Shown here one piece after another: positions 17,923 to 26,267 of a DNA stretch of 64,000 nucleotides; within the stretch, counting starts at the first letter, position 1, and every line of letters begins with the position of its first letter. The notes beneath the pieces are model-generated. The model had not been told where the DNA came from, did no database searches, and worked only from the letters and a program-made list of their open reading frames with translations. The DNA comes from Pseudomonadota bacterium (GTDB taxonomy: Bacteria; Pseudomonadota; Alphaproteobacteria; Rhodobacterales; Rhodobacteraceae): NCBI GenBank assembly GCA_020161655.1, contig JAIUPC010000012.1, positions 496,001-560,000 on the forward strand, in the 5' to 3' direction. Made by a program: the position numbers and the translations under genes.

Positions 17923-18381
17923 TTAGGCGAGCGTGTCTTTCAGCTTCGACCCGACCGCGGCGAAATCCATCTGGCCGGTGTATTTCGCCTTGAGCGCGGC
18001 CATGACCTTGCCCATGTCGCGGATCGAACTGGCGCCAACCTCGGCAATCGCCTTGGCAAGCGCCGCCTCGACCTCTGCCGCCGAAAGCTGGCGCGGCAGG
18101 AAGCCCTCGATCACCTTGATCTCGGCCTGTTCCTTTTCCGCCAGCTCCAGCCGCCCGCCCTCTTCATAGGCGCGCACGCTTTCCAGCCGCTGCTTCACCA
18201 TGCGGCCGAGGATGGCGAGAATCTCGGCATCGCCGACGGTTCCCTCGCCGCCCTCGCCCCGAAAGGCGATATCCTTGTCCTTGATCGCGGCATTGATCAG
18301 CCGCAGGGTCGACAGCCGGTCCGCCTCGCGCGATTTCATCGCGTCTTTCAGCGCCGCGGCGATCCGTTCTCGCAATGTCAT
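17923..18381 (-). CDS. GatB/YqeY domain protein
   Basis: 152 aa, all helical. It matches the YqeY family: LRERIAAALKDAMKSREADRLSTLRLINAAIKD at the start and IRDMGKVMAALKAKYTGQMDFAAVGSKLKDTL at the end, with the FLPRQLS turn in the middle. The domain is the tRNA-binding tail module of amidotransferase GatB as a free protein; its own role is not settled. Starts at 18393 and 18399 are also open; 18381 gives the family's normal length. It is divergent from carA, a common arrangement in this order. Confidence 0.88.
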   Translation of the reverse strand: MTLRERIAAALKDAMKSREADRLSTLRLINAAIKDKDIAFRGEGGEGTVGDAEILAILGRMVKQRLESVRAYEEGGRLELAEKEQAEIKVIEGFLPRQLSAAEVEAALAKAIAEVGASSIRDMGKVMAALKAKYTGQMDFAAVGSKLKDTLA

Positions 18382-18563
18382 CGGATCGTTCATCCCCATG
18401 AGTTCCGAAGGCCCCACCTTATCCTGAACCAAAACCGGAGACAACCGCGACATTTTCCCGTAAGTCATTGAAATCGCTACGTAAGCCGAATCGTGACCCG
18501 GCCCTTGACCGCGCCGCCCGCCGCCCGTAGTTTCCGCGAGATTTATCACCCGGGAGTCGCGCC

Positions 18564-19727
18564 ATGCCCGCCAGCCACCAGACCTCGGAGAAGCCCACCG
18601 CCTGCCTTGCGCTGGCCGATGGCACGCTCTTTTACGGGAAAGGCTTCGGCGCCGTGGGCGAAACGGTGGCCGAACTCGTATTCAACACCGCGATGACCGG
18701 CTATCAGGAGATCATGACAGACCCCTCCTACGCCGGGCAGGTCGTGACCTTCACCTTCCCCCATGTCGGCAACGTCGGCGTCACACCTGAGGATGACGAG
18801 ACCGCCGAACCCGTCGCCGCCGGCATGGTGGTGAAATGGGACCCGACGGAGCCGTCGAACTGGCGCGCGGCCGAGGATCTGGTGACCTGGCTTGGCAAAC
18901 GCGGCCGGATCGGCATCGGCGGCATCGACACCCGCCGCCTGACCCGCGCCATCCGCCAGCAGGGCGCGCCGCATGTGGCGCTGGCTCATGATCCCGAAGG
19001 GAAATTCGACATCGCCGCCCTTGTCGCCAAGGCCCGGGCCTGGTCCGGCCTTGTCGGCCTCGACCTCGCCAAGGACGTGACCTGCGCGCAAAGCTACCGC
19101 TGGAATGAGACCCGCTGGGCCTGGCCGGACGGCTACGGCAAACGCGAAGGGGCGGGCTTCAAGGTCGTGGCGCTCGACTACGGCGCCAAGCGCAACATCC
19201 TGCGCTGCCTCGCCAGCGTCGGCTGCGATGTGACCGTCCTGCCCGCGACCGCGACGGCGGAAGAGGTGCTGGCGCATGAACCCGAAGGCGTGTTTCTTTC
19301 GAACGGCCCCGGCGATCCGGCGGCGACGGGCGAATATGCGGTGCCGATGATCAAGGGCGTTCTGGCGAAGGATGTGCCGGTCTTCGGCATCTGCCTTGGC
19401 CACCAGATGCTGGCGCTGGCCCTTGGCGCCACGACGATCAAGATGAACCACGGCCACCATGGCGCCAACCATCCGGTGAAGGATCTTGAGACGGGGAAGG
19501 TCGAGATCACCTCGATGAACCACGGCTTCACGGTGGACAGTCAGACCCTGCCGAAAGGCGTGAAAGAGACGCATGTCTCGCTCTTCGACGGATCGAATTG
19601 CGGCATCCGGCTGGAGGACCGCCCGGTCTTTTCGGTGCAGTACCACCCCGAGGCCAGCCCCGGCCCGCAGGACAGCTTCTATCTTTTCGAGCGGTTTGCC
19701 GAGGCGATGCGCGCCCGGCGCGGCTGA
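18564..19727 (+). CDS. carA: carbamoyl-phosphate synthase small subunit
   Basis: 387 aa glutaminase subunit; it supplies ammonia to CarB for carbamoyl phosphate, used in arginine and pyrimidine synthesis. The N-terminal domain has NTAMTGYQEIMTDPSYAGQ; the class I amidotransferase domain has FLSNGPGDPAA, the nucleophile Cys in VFGICLGHQMLAL, and the His/Glu pair in VQYHPEASPGP. Length is normal. carB is not in the window, so the two subunits are encoded apart, as is common in alphaproteobacteria. Confidence 0.97.
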   Translation: MPASHQTSEKPTACLALADGTLFYGKGFGAVGETVAELVFNTAMTGYQEIMTDPSYAGQVVTFTFPHVGNVGVTPEDDETAEPVAAGMVVKWDPTEPSNWRAAEDLVTWLGKRGRIGIGGIDTRRLTRAIRQQGAPHVALAHDPEGKFDIAALVAKARAWSGLVGLDLAKDVTCAQSYRWNETRWAWPDGYGKREGAGFKVVALDYGAKRNILRCLASVGCDVTVLPATATAEEVLAHEPEGVFLSNGPGDPAATGEYAVPMIKGVLAKDVPVFGICLGHQMLALALGATTIKMNHGHHGANHPVKDLETGKVEITSMNHGFTVDSQTLPKGVKETHVSLFDGSNCGIRLEDRPVFSVQYHPEASPGPQDSFYLFERFAEAMRARRG

Positions 19728-19751
19728 AATTTCCTGCCCACCCGGTTACGG

Positions 19752-19767
19752 TTAATCCGCCGTTAAC
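19752..19767. promoter_or_regulatory. CtrA-type binding site
   Basis: TTAA (19752-19755), seven bases, TTAA then C (19763-19767) matches the full alphaproteobacterial CtrA consensus TTAA-N7-TTAAC. It lies 42 bp before the glycosyltransferase start codon and about 25 bp after carA. TTAA is very rare in this GC-rich window, which raises its weight. Confidence 0.6.
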
Positions 19768-19809
19768 CACTAAGTCCGAGGCTCTGGTCAAACGTGCCAG
19801 AGCCCGGAC

Positions 19810-22026
19810 ATGCCGCCGCACCATCTGCGCCTGATCGAGACGACCGCGCCAGCCCTGCCGGGACCGGCCCTGCCATCGGCCCTGAAGGGGCCGGTGTTCC
19901 GGTCCGTTCCTGCGGCGCTGGTCCCGGCGCGGCGCCCCCTCGGCCAGGTCCTTCTCGACATGAAGGCGGTGGAGCCGGGGAACCTTCTGCGCGCGCTGGC
20001 GCTCCGCGACCGTCAGGACATCCGCCTGGGCGAGATCCTCCTGACCCGCGGCTGGGTACGCGAGGCCGACCTGATGGCCGCACTTTGCCAGCAATGGCAG
20101 GCGCGTCAGGTCGATCTTGTCGCGAACCCGCCGGACCCGCGCCTTCTGGACCGGCTCGGCCTTGACTTCTGCCTTCTTCACTCGGTGCTGCCATGGCGGC
20201 AGACCGGTAATGTCACCGTCATCGCGACCGCCTGCCCCGACACCTTCGAGAGGATGCGCGACGCCTTGCCAGGGGGGATTGGCAAGGTAGCCATGGTCCT
20301 CGCCCCCGCCCGCGACATCCAGTTGGCGCTCGTTCGCGCACGCGGGGCGGCGCTGGCGCGGCGCGCAGAGACGCGGGTCGCGCCGGAGGAAAGCTGTCGC
20401 GGGCCGCAAGGCCTCCGCGCCCGCCGGATCGCGACGGCGGGTTTCGCCGGCCTCGCCCTCGCCGCCCTCGCCGCGCCGCGCGCGACGCTTGCGGCGCTGT
20501 CGCTCTGGGCGATCCTCACGCTCGTCGCCACGACCTTCCTGAAGCTGGCCGCTGGCGCCGCGACCGTCCGCGCCGCCCTCGCCCGGCGGCATGGCGGCCC
20601 GCCGCCCGCCCTGCCCGCGAAACTGCCCGTCGTCTCGATGATGGTGCCGCTCTTCCGCGAGGATGACATCGTTCCCCGGCTGATCGAACGGCTCGGGCGG
20701 CTCGATTACCCCAAGGGGTTGCTCGACATCCTCCTTGTGGTGGAAGCGGACGACGTGGCGACCCGGGCCGCGCTTGCCCGTCACCGGCTGCCGCGCTGGA
20801 TGCGGGTGATAGCGGTGCCGGACGGACCCTTGCGCACCAAGCCGAGGGCGCTCAATTTCGCGCTCGATTTCTGCCGGGGCTCCATCGTCGGCGTCTGGGA
20901 CGCCGAGGACAAGCCCGCCCCCGGCCAGATCACCGAAGCGGTGCGCCGCTTTGCTGCCGCGCCCCCGGATGTGGCCTGCCTGCAGGGCATTCTCGATTTC
21001 TACGATGCTCGCCACAACTGGCTGACGCGGTGCTTCACCATCGACTATGCGGTCTGGTTCCGCGCCGTGCTGCCGGGGCTGGCGGAGCTTGGCCTCGTGG
21101 TGCCGCTTGGCGGGACCACGCTTTTCTTCCGGCGCGAGATCCTCGAAGAGCTTGGCGGCTGGGATGCGCATAACGTGACCGAGGATGCCGACCTTGGCTT
21201 GCGTCTGGCCCGCCACGGCTACCGCACGGAACTGATCCGGACGGTGACCGAGGAAGAACCGAACTCCCGCGTACTTGCCTGGCTCCGGCAAAGGTCGCGC
21301 TGGCAGAAGGGCTATGCCATTACCTGGGCCAGCCACATGCGGTCGCCGCGCAGACTCTGGCGCGACCTTGGGCCGAAGCGGTTCTGCGGCGTGCAGGTCA
21401 TCTTCCTCGGCGGGCTGACCGAAGCGATCCTGACGCCGGTCCTGATGTCCTACTGGCTCGTCGTCCTCGGCCTGCCGCATCCGTTTGCCGGAACCCTGCC
21501 GGCTTCGGTCGTCACTGGCGCCGGCTTCCTTTTCCTTGCCTCCGAGGTCGTGACCCTGTCGATCGGCCTCTGGGGCCTCAGCGGGCCGAAGCACCGGCAC
21601 CTGATCCCCTGGTTGCCGCTGATGCATTTCTATGGGCCGCTCGCCTCGCTCTCCTCCTACAAGGCGCTCTGGGAATGGATCACGGCGCCCTTCTACTGGG
21701 ACAAGACCGCGCATGGCGTGGTCAGTATGGCGGAAGAACTGCCGGAGCCTTCGGTGCTGGTCCTGACCGACCCGGTCTGGCTGCCGCCCTCGGTCGTGAC
21801 GCCCTTGTTCCCCACCGGATTGCAGCGGCCACCGCCGGCAGGGCGGCTCCATTTCAGCGCCCTGCCCGCCGACCTTCTGCCCGACCCGCCAACCCTGCCC
21901 GTGGCGCGCCCCGGCCTTCGCCTCGTCACGCCCGCCAAGCCTTCGCCCTACGTCCTCGGCTCAACGATCGCCAATGCTTCGCTGCGCCCCGGCATCGAGT
22001 TTCAGACGAGTTTCGAAGGCTTTTGA
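19810..22026 (+). CDS. family 2 glycosyltransferase with N-terminal MshEN (c-di-GMP-binding type) domain
   Basis: 738 aa inner-membrane protein. Residues 43-95 form two 24-residue MshEN motifs with the exact 5-residue spacer; the second (72-95, RLGEILL...CQQ) is complete, the first lacks the central Gly and final Gln. Two membrane helices follow (about 213-255). The GT-A catalytic domain (about 275-510) carries DAED near 363, TEDADLG near 457 and QRSRWQKG near 495, the processive-type D,D,TED,QxxRW set. At least three more helices follow (about 530-660) and a Pro-rich tail. Probably makes an extracellular polysaccharide under c-di-GMP control. Its 3' end overlaps the convergent GntR gene by 66 bp. 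Confidence 0.86.
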   Translation: MPPHHLRLIETTAPALPGPALPSALKGPVFRSVPAALVPARRPLGQVLLDMKAVEPGNLLRALALRDRQDIRLGEILLTRGWVREADLMAALCQQWQARQVDLVANPPDPRLLDRLGLDFCLLHSVLPWRQTGNVTVIATACPDTFERMRDALPGGIGKVAMVLAPARDIQLALVRARGAALARRAETRVAPEESCRGPQGLRARRIATAGFAGLALAALAAPRATLAALSLWAILTLVATTFLKLAAGAATVRAALARRHGGPPPALPAKLPVVSMMVPLFREDDIVPRLIERLGRLDYPKGLLDILLVVEADDVATRAALARHRLPRWMRVIAVPDGPLRTKPRALNFALDFCRGSIVGVWDAEDKPAPGQITEAVRRFAAAPPDVACLQGILDFYDARHNWLTRCFTIDYAVWFRAVLPGLAELGLVVPLGGTTLFFRREILEELGGWDAHNVTEDADLGLRLARHGYRTELIRTVTEEEPNSRVLAWLRQRSRWQKGYAITWASHMRSPRRLWRDLGPKRFCGVQVIFLGGLTEAILTPVLMSYWLVVLGLPHPFAGTLPASVVTGAGFLFLASEVVTLSIGLWGLSGPKHRHLIPWLPLMHFYGPLASLSSYKALWEWITAPFYWDKTAHGVVSMAEELPEPSVLVLTDPVWLPPSVVTPLFPTGLQRPPPAGRLHFSALPADLLPDPPTLPVARPGLRLVTPAKPSPYVLGSTIANASLRPGIEFQTSFEGF

Positions 22027-22602
22027 GATATGGGCGCGCAGCGCCGCCTGCGCTGCATCGCCGTTCCCCGCCGCGATGGCCTGCACGATGGCGGCATGTT
22101 CGGCCAGCGCCGTCTCGCCCCGCCCCTCGGCGGCGAGCGAGGTCGTCGCCAGAAGCGCCATCGAGCGGTGAACAAGTTCGAGTTGCTGGACAAGGTAACG
22201 GTTGTGCGAGGCGAGATGGATCTGCTTGTGAAAGCGCCGGTTGGCGCGGCTTAGCGCGACCGGGTCGCCAAGATGCGCGCGGTCGGCGTCGATGAGGTCG
22301 GCGAGAACCTTGACCTCTTCGGTGGTGGCATGCTTGGCGGCCAGCCGTGCCGCAAGCCCCTCAAGCTCGGCCCTGACCACGTAAAGCTCCGCAAGCTGGT
22401 TGTGGTCGAGCGAGGCGACGATCAGCGACCGCCCGTCGCGCGCCAGCATTGATTGGGTTTCAAGCCGCTGCAACGCCTCGCGCACCGGGGTGCGCGACAC
22501 GCCGAACCGCTCGGCCAGTTCCGCTTCGACCAACCGATCGCCGGGACGGTAAACCCCATTGTCGATAGCCTCGAGGATCAGCGTATACGCATCCTTTTGC
22601 AT
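21961..22602 (-). CDS. GntR-family regulator, FadR/FCD subfamily
   Basis: 213 aa. The winged helix (about 5-70) contains DRLVEAELAERFGVSRTPVREALQRLE, the GntR signature; the C-terminal FCD effector domain (about 75-205) has the metal-ligand type pattern LSRANRRFHKQIHLASHN and a His near the end (RAHISKAFETRL). ATG 22602 has AAAGGA 5 nt upstream; the frame extends further but without support. Ligand unknown, probably a carboxylate. It overlaps the 3' end of the glycosyltransferase and is divergent from the HAD gene. Confidence 0.9.
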   Translation of the reverse strand: MQKDAYTLILEAIDNGVYRPGDRLVEAELAERFGVSRTPVREALQRLETQSMLARDGRSLIVASLDHNQLAELYVVRAELEGLAARLAAKHATTEEVKVLADLIDADRAHLGDPVALSRANRRFHKQIHLASHNRYLVQQLELVHRSMALLATTSLAAEGRGETALAEHAAIVQAIAAGNGDAAQAALRAHISKAFETRLKLDAGAQRSIGDR

Positions 22603-22707
22603 TCTAGTCCTTTGGTTGCCCTCCCGGCGCGGCGACCCTGCCGCGCCGCGACGCGGAAGGCAAGCAGCCGTTGCACCGGGAAGGCGCGCCGAATAGGGTC
22701 CGGACCC

Positions 22708-23679
22708 ATGAAACGCACCCCCATTCAGGCCGATTTCGCCCATGTGACCACCTGGGTCTTCGACCTCGACAACACGCTTTATCCGCCCGAGGTCCGGCTT
22801 TTCGACCAGATCGAACGGCGCATGACCGCCTATGTCATGCGCAGCCTCGGTATCCCGGCAGAGGCCGCCGACCGGCTTCGCGCCGATTACTGGCGGCTTT
22901 ACGGCACGACGCTCGCCGGCCTCATGCATGAACATGGGCTTGATCCGGTGCCCTACCTTGAGGATGTGCATGACATCTCTTTCGATGCGCTCCGCCCCGA
23001 TGCGGGCCTGATGGAAGCGATCGCCCGCCTGCCCGGCCGGCGCATCGTCTATACCAACGGGTCCGCCCCCTATGCCGAACGTGTTCTTGCCGCCCGCGGC
23101 CTCACGCCCGCCTTCGATGCAATCTACGGCGTCGAACATGCAGATTTCCGGCCGAAACCCGATCAGGCCGCCTTCGAGACGGTCTTTGCCCGCGATGGAA
23201 TCGACCCCGCCCATGGCGCGATGTTCGAGGATGACGCGCGGAACCTCGCGGCGCCGCACCGGATGGGGATGCGCACCATCCTCGTCGGCCCCGAGGCCCA
23301 GCCCGCCCCGCATATCGACCACCATACCGATGATCTCGGCGCCTTTCTTGCCCGTCTCGTGCTATACGGCGCGGCAATTCGCCTGATGGACAGGCGTCAG
23401 GAAGCCTCTATGGAAAGCGACGCGAACAGGAGAACCCCCATGTCCACCTTCACCGGCCTCGACCGGCTGCCCTGGTATTACCGCATCCCGCTTTTCGGCT
23501 GGATCGCCAAGGATGTGATCCACGGCAGCCGCGACAACATCCTCTATTTCCTCGTCATCGTGCTGACCCTGCTGGTGCTGGCGATGAAGACCTGGGGCCT
23601 CGTGGCGCTTGGCCTGACCGCCCTTGCCACGGTGCCGGTGATCTTCACCGTCCTCATCCTCATCACCGTGGGGAAGTGA
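22708..23679 (+). CDS. HAD hydrolase (pyrimidine 5'-nucleotidase type) read through into a small membrane protein
   Basis: Residues 1 to about 215 are a HAD-superfamily phosphatase: VFDLDNTLYPPEVRLFDQI (nucleophile Asp), IVYTNGSAPYAERVL (motif II), YRPKP-like FRPKPDQAAFE (motif III Lys) and MFEDDARNLAAPH (motif IV). This matches the SDT1/pyrimidine 5'-nucleotidase group. Relatives I know of end near here, but in this sequence no stop occurs and the frame continues about 30 residues into a separate-looking membrane protein with its own ribosome site at 23428. Either a real fusion or loss of the stop by a small indel: a TGA lies at 23384 in another frame. Confidence 0.75.
   Translation: MKRTPIQADFAHVTTWVFDLDNTLYPPEVRLFDQIERRMTAYVMRSLGIPAEAADRLRADYWRLYGTTLAGLMHEHGLDPVPYLEDVHDISFDALRPDAGLMEAIARLPGRRIVYTNGSAPYAERVLAARGLTPAFDAIYGVEHADFRPKPDQAAFETVFARDGIDPAHGAMFEDDARNLAAPHRMGMRTILVGPEAQPAPHIDHHTDDLGAFLARLVLYGAAIRLMDRRQEASMESDANRRTPMSTFTGLDRLPWYYRIPLFGWIAKDVIHGSRDNILYFLVIVLTLLVLAMKTWGLVALGLTALATVPVIFTVLILITVGK
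23440..23679 (+). CDS. small two-helix membrane protein (internal start)
   Basis: 79 aa, function unknown. It starts MSTFTGLDRLPWYYRIPLFGWIAKDVIHG and continues with two long hydrophobic segments (about 35-52 and 54-77). AGGAG at 23428-23432 lies 7 nt before ATG 23440, a textbook ribosome site, so it is probably made as a free protein although it sits in frame with the upstream hydrolase. It overlaps the C-terminal part of that longer reading frame. Confidence 0.65.
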   Translation: MSTFTGLDRLPWYYRIPLFGWIAKDVIHGSRDNILYFLVIVLTLLVLAMKTWGLVALGLTALATVPVIFTVLILITVGK

Positions 23680-23755
23680 CCGGCGGGACAGCTTGCCGCT
23701 TGGACCTTCGGCGCGAAAGCCGCTAGACCTGTCCGCGACTGCGGCGGAGGGCGGC

Positions 23756-24955
23756 ATGGCCGAGAGAACCGATATCCTGATTTCCGGCGGCGGTGTCGCC
23801 GGGCTGACTGCGGCGGCGGCCTTCGGCGCGGCGGGCTTCACGGTGATCTGCGTCGACCCCGCCCCGCCCGTGACGGATGCCGGGGCCAATGGCGCAGACA
23901 TGCGCACCACCGCATTCCTCCAGCCCGCGCGGCGGGTGCTTGAGGAGGCCGGCCTCTGGCCCCGCCTCGCGCCCCATGCCGCCGCCCTGAAGATCATGCG
24001 CATCGTCGATGCCGGGGGCGAGGTGCCGGAGCCGCGCCTCGTCAAGGATTTCGACTCGGGCGAGATCGGCGAGGAACCCTTCGGCTGGAACTTCCCGAAC
24101 TGGCTTTTGCGCCGCGAGGGCGTCGCCCGGCTGGCTGAGTTGCCGAACGTCTCCTTCCGCCCCGGCATCGCCACCCGCGCGCTTCTGACCCGTGAGGGCG
24201 AGGCGCGGGTGACGCTGTCCGATGGCGCGCAGGTCGGAGCGAAACTGCTCATCGCCGCCGATGGCCGCGACAGCCCGATGCGGCAGGCGCTCGGGATCAA
24301 CGTCCAGACCACGCGCTACGGCCAGAAGGCGCTGGCCTTTGCGGTGACCCACCCGATCCCGCATGACAATGTCTCGACCGAGGTCCACCGCTCCGGCGGC
24401 CCCTTCACGCTGGTGCCGCTCCCGGACCGCGACGGCCTGCCCTCCTCCGCCGTGGTCTGGATGGAGCGGGGGCCGGAGGTTCTGCGCCTCGCCGCCCTTC
24501 CTGAAGCGGAATTCGAGGCCGAGATGCTGGCGCGCTCCGCCGGCCTCTTCGGCCCGCTGACGCTTGCCACCCGGCGTTCGGTCTGGCCGATCATCAGCCA
24601 GATCGCCGACCGCTTCGATGGCGAGCGGACAGCGCTTCTGGCCGAGGCCGCCCATGTGGTGCCGCCGATCGGGGCGCAGGGGCTGAACATGTCGCTGGCC
24701 GATCTTGCCTGCCTTCTCGACCTATCAAAGGCGGCGCCCGACCGGCTCGGCGACCGCGCCATGCTGACCGCCTATCACCGTCGCCGCTGGCCCGAGGTCC
24801 GGGCGCGGGTGACCGGCATCGACCTTCTGAACCGCACCTCGATGCTTTCCGCCCGCCCGCTCCGGGACCTGCGCGCCTCAGCGCTCAACGCGCTCTATTC
24901 GCTGAAGCCCGTGCGGACCACGCTGATGAGGGCGGGGTTGGGGATGAAGGGGTAG
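23756..24955 (+). CDS. UbiH/UbiF/Coq6-family FAD monooxygenase
   Basis: 399 aa flavoprotein of the ubiquinone-ring hydroxylase family. FAD motifs are the N-terminal ILISGGGVAGLTAAAAF (dinucleotide fold), LLIAADGRDSPMRQALG (DG motif) and ALLAEAAHVVPPIGAQGLNMSLADL (GD-like motif in which the usual Gly-Asp reads Glu-Ala). GGAGG lies about 6 nt before ATG 23756. It probably hydroxylates one ring position in ubiquinone synthesis; which one cannot be told. Its TAG stop is part of a dispersed palindromic repeat. Confidence 0.88.
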   Translation: MAERTDILISGGGVAGLTAAAAFGAAGFTVICVDPAPPVTDAGANGADMRTTAFLQPARRVLEEAGLWPRLAPHAAALKIMRIVDAGGEVPEPRLVKDFDSGEIGEEPFGWNFPNWLLRREGVARLAELPNVSFRPGIATRALLTREGEARVTLSDGAQVGAKLLIAADGRDSPMRQALGINVQTTRYGQKALAFAVTHPIPHDNVSTEVHRSGGPFTLVPLPDRDGLPSSAVVWMERGPEVLRLAALPEAEFEAEMLARSAGLFGPLTLATRRSVWPIISQIADRFDGERTALLAEAAHVVPPIGAQGLNMSLADLACLLDLSKAAPDRLGDRAMLTAYHRRRWPEVRARVTGIDLLNRTSMLSARPLRDLRASALNALYSLKPVRTTLMRAGLGMKG

Positions 24956-24978
24956 GATGGGCAATATTGCCCATCCAC
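24952..24978. repeat. GTAGGATGGGC palindromic repeat, copy 1
   Basis: GGATGGGCAAT (24955-24965) is followed at once by its reverse complement ATTGCCCATCC (24966-24976), a perfect 22-bp palindrome flanked by GTA and AC. The UbiH-family stop codon TAG is inside the element. A near-identical copy is at 28341-28368. Confidence 0.8.
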
Positions 24979-24980
24979 CG

Positions 24981-26108
24981 TCAAAGTGCGGCGTCGAGCG
25001 CGCGGCGGACCCGCATCAGCGTAAGGTCCACGTCATAAAGCTTGTCGAGACCGAATAGCCCGATGCGGAAGCTGCGATAGGCCTCGCCCTCGCCGACCTG
25101 CAAGGGGACCCCCGCCGCGATCTGCACCCCTGCGGCAAGGAACTTCTTGCCGTTCTGGATCTCCGGGTCGTCGGTATAGCTGACGACGACGCCCGGCGCG
25201 GCAAAGCCCTCCGCCGCGACAGAAGCGATGCCGCGTGCGGCGAGTTCCGCCCGGACGCCATTGCCAAGCCGCCATTGCGCCTCGCGCAGACGCTCGAACC
25301 CGTAGTCCTTCGTCTCCTGCATCGTATCGCGGAAGGCGCGGAGCGCGTCCGTCGGCATAGTCGCGTGATAGGCGTGGCCGCCGCCCTCATAGGCCGCCAT
25401 GATCGCCCGCCATTTCTTCAGGTCGAGCGCGAAGCTGGACGATGTGGTCGCCTCCATCCGCTTCAGCGCGGCCTCGGAGAACATCACGAGGCCCGCCGAG
25501 GGCGAGGCGGACCAGCCCTTCTGCGGCGCCGAGATCAGGACATCGACGCCGACAGCCTTCATGTCGACCCAGACGCAACCCGAGGCGATGCAGTCGAGGA
25601 CAAAGAGCGCGCCCGCCTCATGCGCGGCCCGTGCCAGCGCCTTCAGGTAGTCGTCGGGCAGGATCATGCCGCTCGCCGTCTCGACATGCGGGGCGAAGAC
25701 CACATCGGGCTTCACCTCGGCGATCTTGGCCACGACCTCCTCGATCGGCGCCGGCGCGAAGGGCGCCTTCACCTCGTTCCCCGACCGCCGCGCCATGGCA
25801 ACATGGGTTTCGCCGGCAAAGCCGCCCGCCTCGAAGATCTGCGTCCAGCGGTAGGAAAACCAGCCGTTCCGCACGATGAGCGCCCGCGCGCCAGAGGCGA
25901 ACTGCCGCGCTACCGCCTCCATCGCGAAGGTGCCGCCGCCCGGGACCAGGGCCACGGCATCGGCATTGTAGACCTCGCCCAGCATCGCCGAAATGTCGCG
26001 CATCACGCCCTGGAAGGCGGCGCTCATGTGGTTGAGCGAGCGGTCGGTGAAGACCACCGAAAACTCCTCGAGACCGGTCGGATCGACGTTCGGCAACAAT
26101 GCGGGCAT
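24981..26108 (-). CDS. class V PLP aminotransferase (alanine/serine-glyoxylate type)
   Basis: 375 aa. The PLP Lys is in VLISAPQKGWSASPSAG (near residue 195) and the PLP-binding Asp in ALFVLDCIASG. GGTFAMEAVARQF near residue 60 fits the phosphate-cradle region. The family covers alanine-glyoxylate and serine-glyoxylate aminotransferases and related phosphonate enzymes; the exact pair of substrates is not decidable here. I chose ATG 26108, which GGAGG precedes by 5 nt; an ATG at 26120 overlaps that site. The gene follows two Lrp-family regulators on the same strand after a repeat. Confidence 0.86.
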   Translation of the reverse strand: MPALLPNVDPTGLEEFSVVFTDRSLNHMSAAFQGVMRDISAMLGEVYNADAVALVPGGGTFAMEAVARQFASGARALIVRNGWFSYRWTQIFEAGGFAGETHVAMARRSGNEVKAPFAPAPIEEVVAKIAEVKPDVVFAPHVETASGMILPDDYLKALARAAHEAGALFVLDCIASGCVWVDMKAVGVDVLISAPQKGWSASPSAGLVMFSEAALKRMEATTSSSFALDLKKWRAIMAAYEGGGHAYHATMPTDALRAFRDTMQETKDYGFERLREAQWRLGNGVRAELAARGIASVAAEGFAAPGVVVSYTDDPEIQNGKKFLAAGVQIAAGVPLQVGEGEAYRSFRIGLFGLDKLYDVDLTLMRVRRALDAAL

Positions 26109-26215
26109 GACTTCCTCCATCCTTTGCACCGGAGTAGCGCAGCCCCGGGCCGAAGGTAAAGCGGAAGCGGCGGAAGGGGGCTTCCCGCCCCCGCGCGCCC
26201 CGGATTTCATCCGGG

Positions 26216-26250
26216 CCTCCCCCGGGGAGTATTTTTCAGGCAGAAAGTGA
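26216..26250 (+). repeat. dispersed intergenic element (CCCCCGG...GTATTT), copy with CAGAAAGTGA tail
   Basis: CCTCCCCCGGGGAGTATTTT followed by CAGGCAGAAAGTGA lies between the aminotransferase and the Lrp gene, just after a CCCGGAT/ATCCGGG hairpin. It matches the leftward copy at 3521-3551 and, in its first half, copies at 36125 and 61370. Confidence 0.6.
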
Positions 26251-26267
26251 CAGGGCCTCGCGGCGGG

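Noticed and set aside
19528-21852. 774-codon open frame on - opposite carA end and the glycosyltransferase
   Set aside because: Antisense shadow with no motif; the + strand genes carry clear catalytic motifs.
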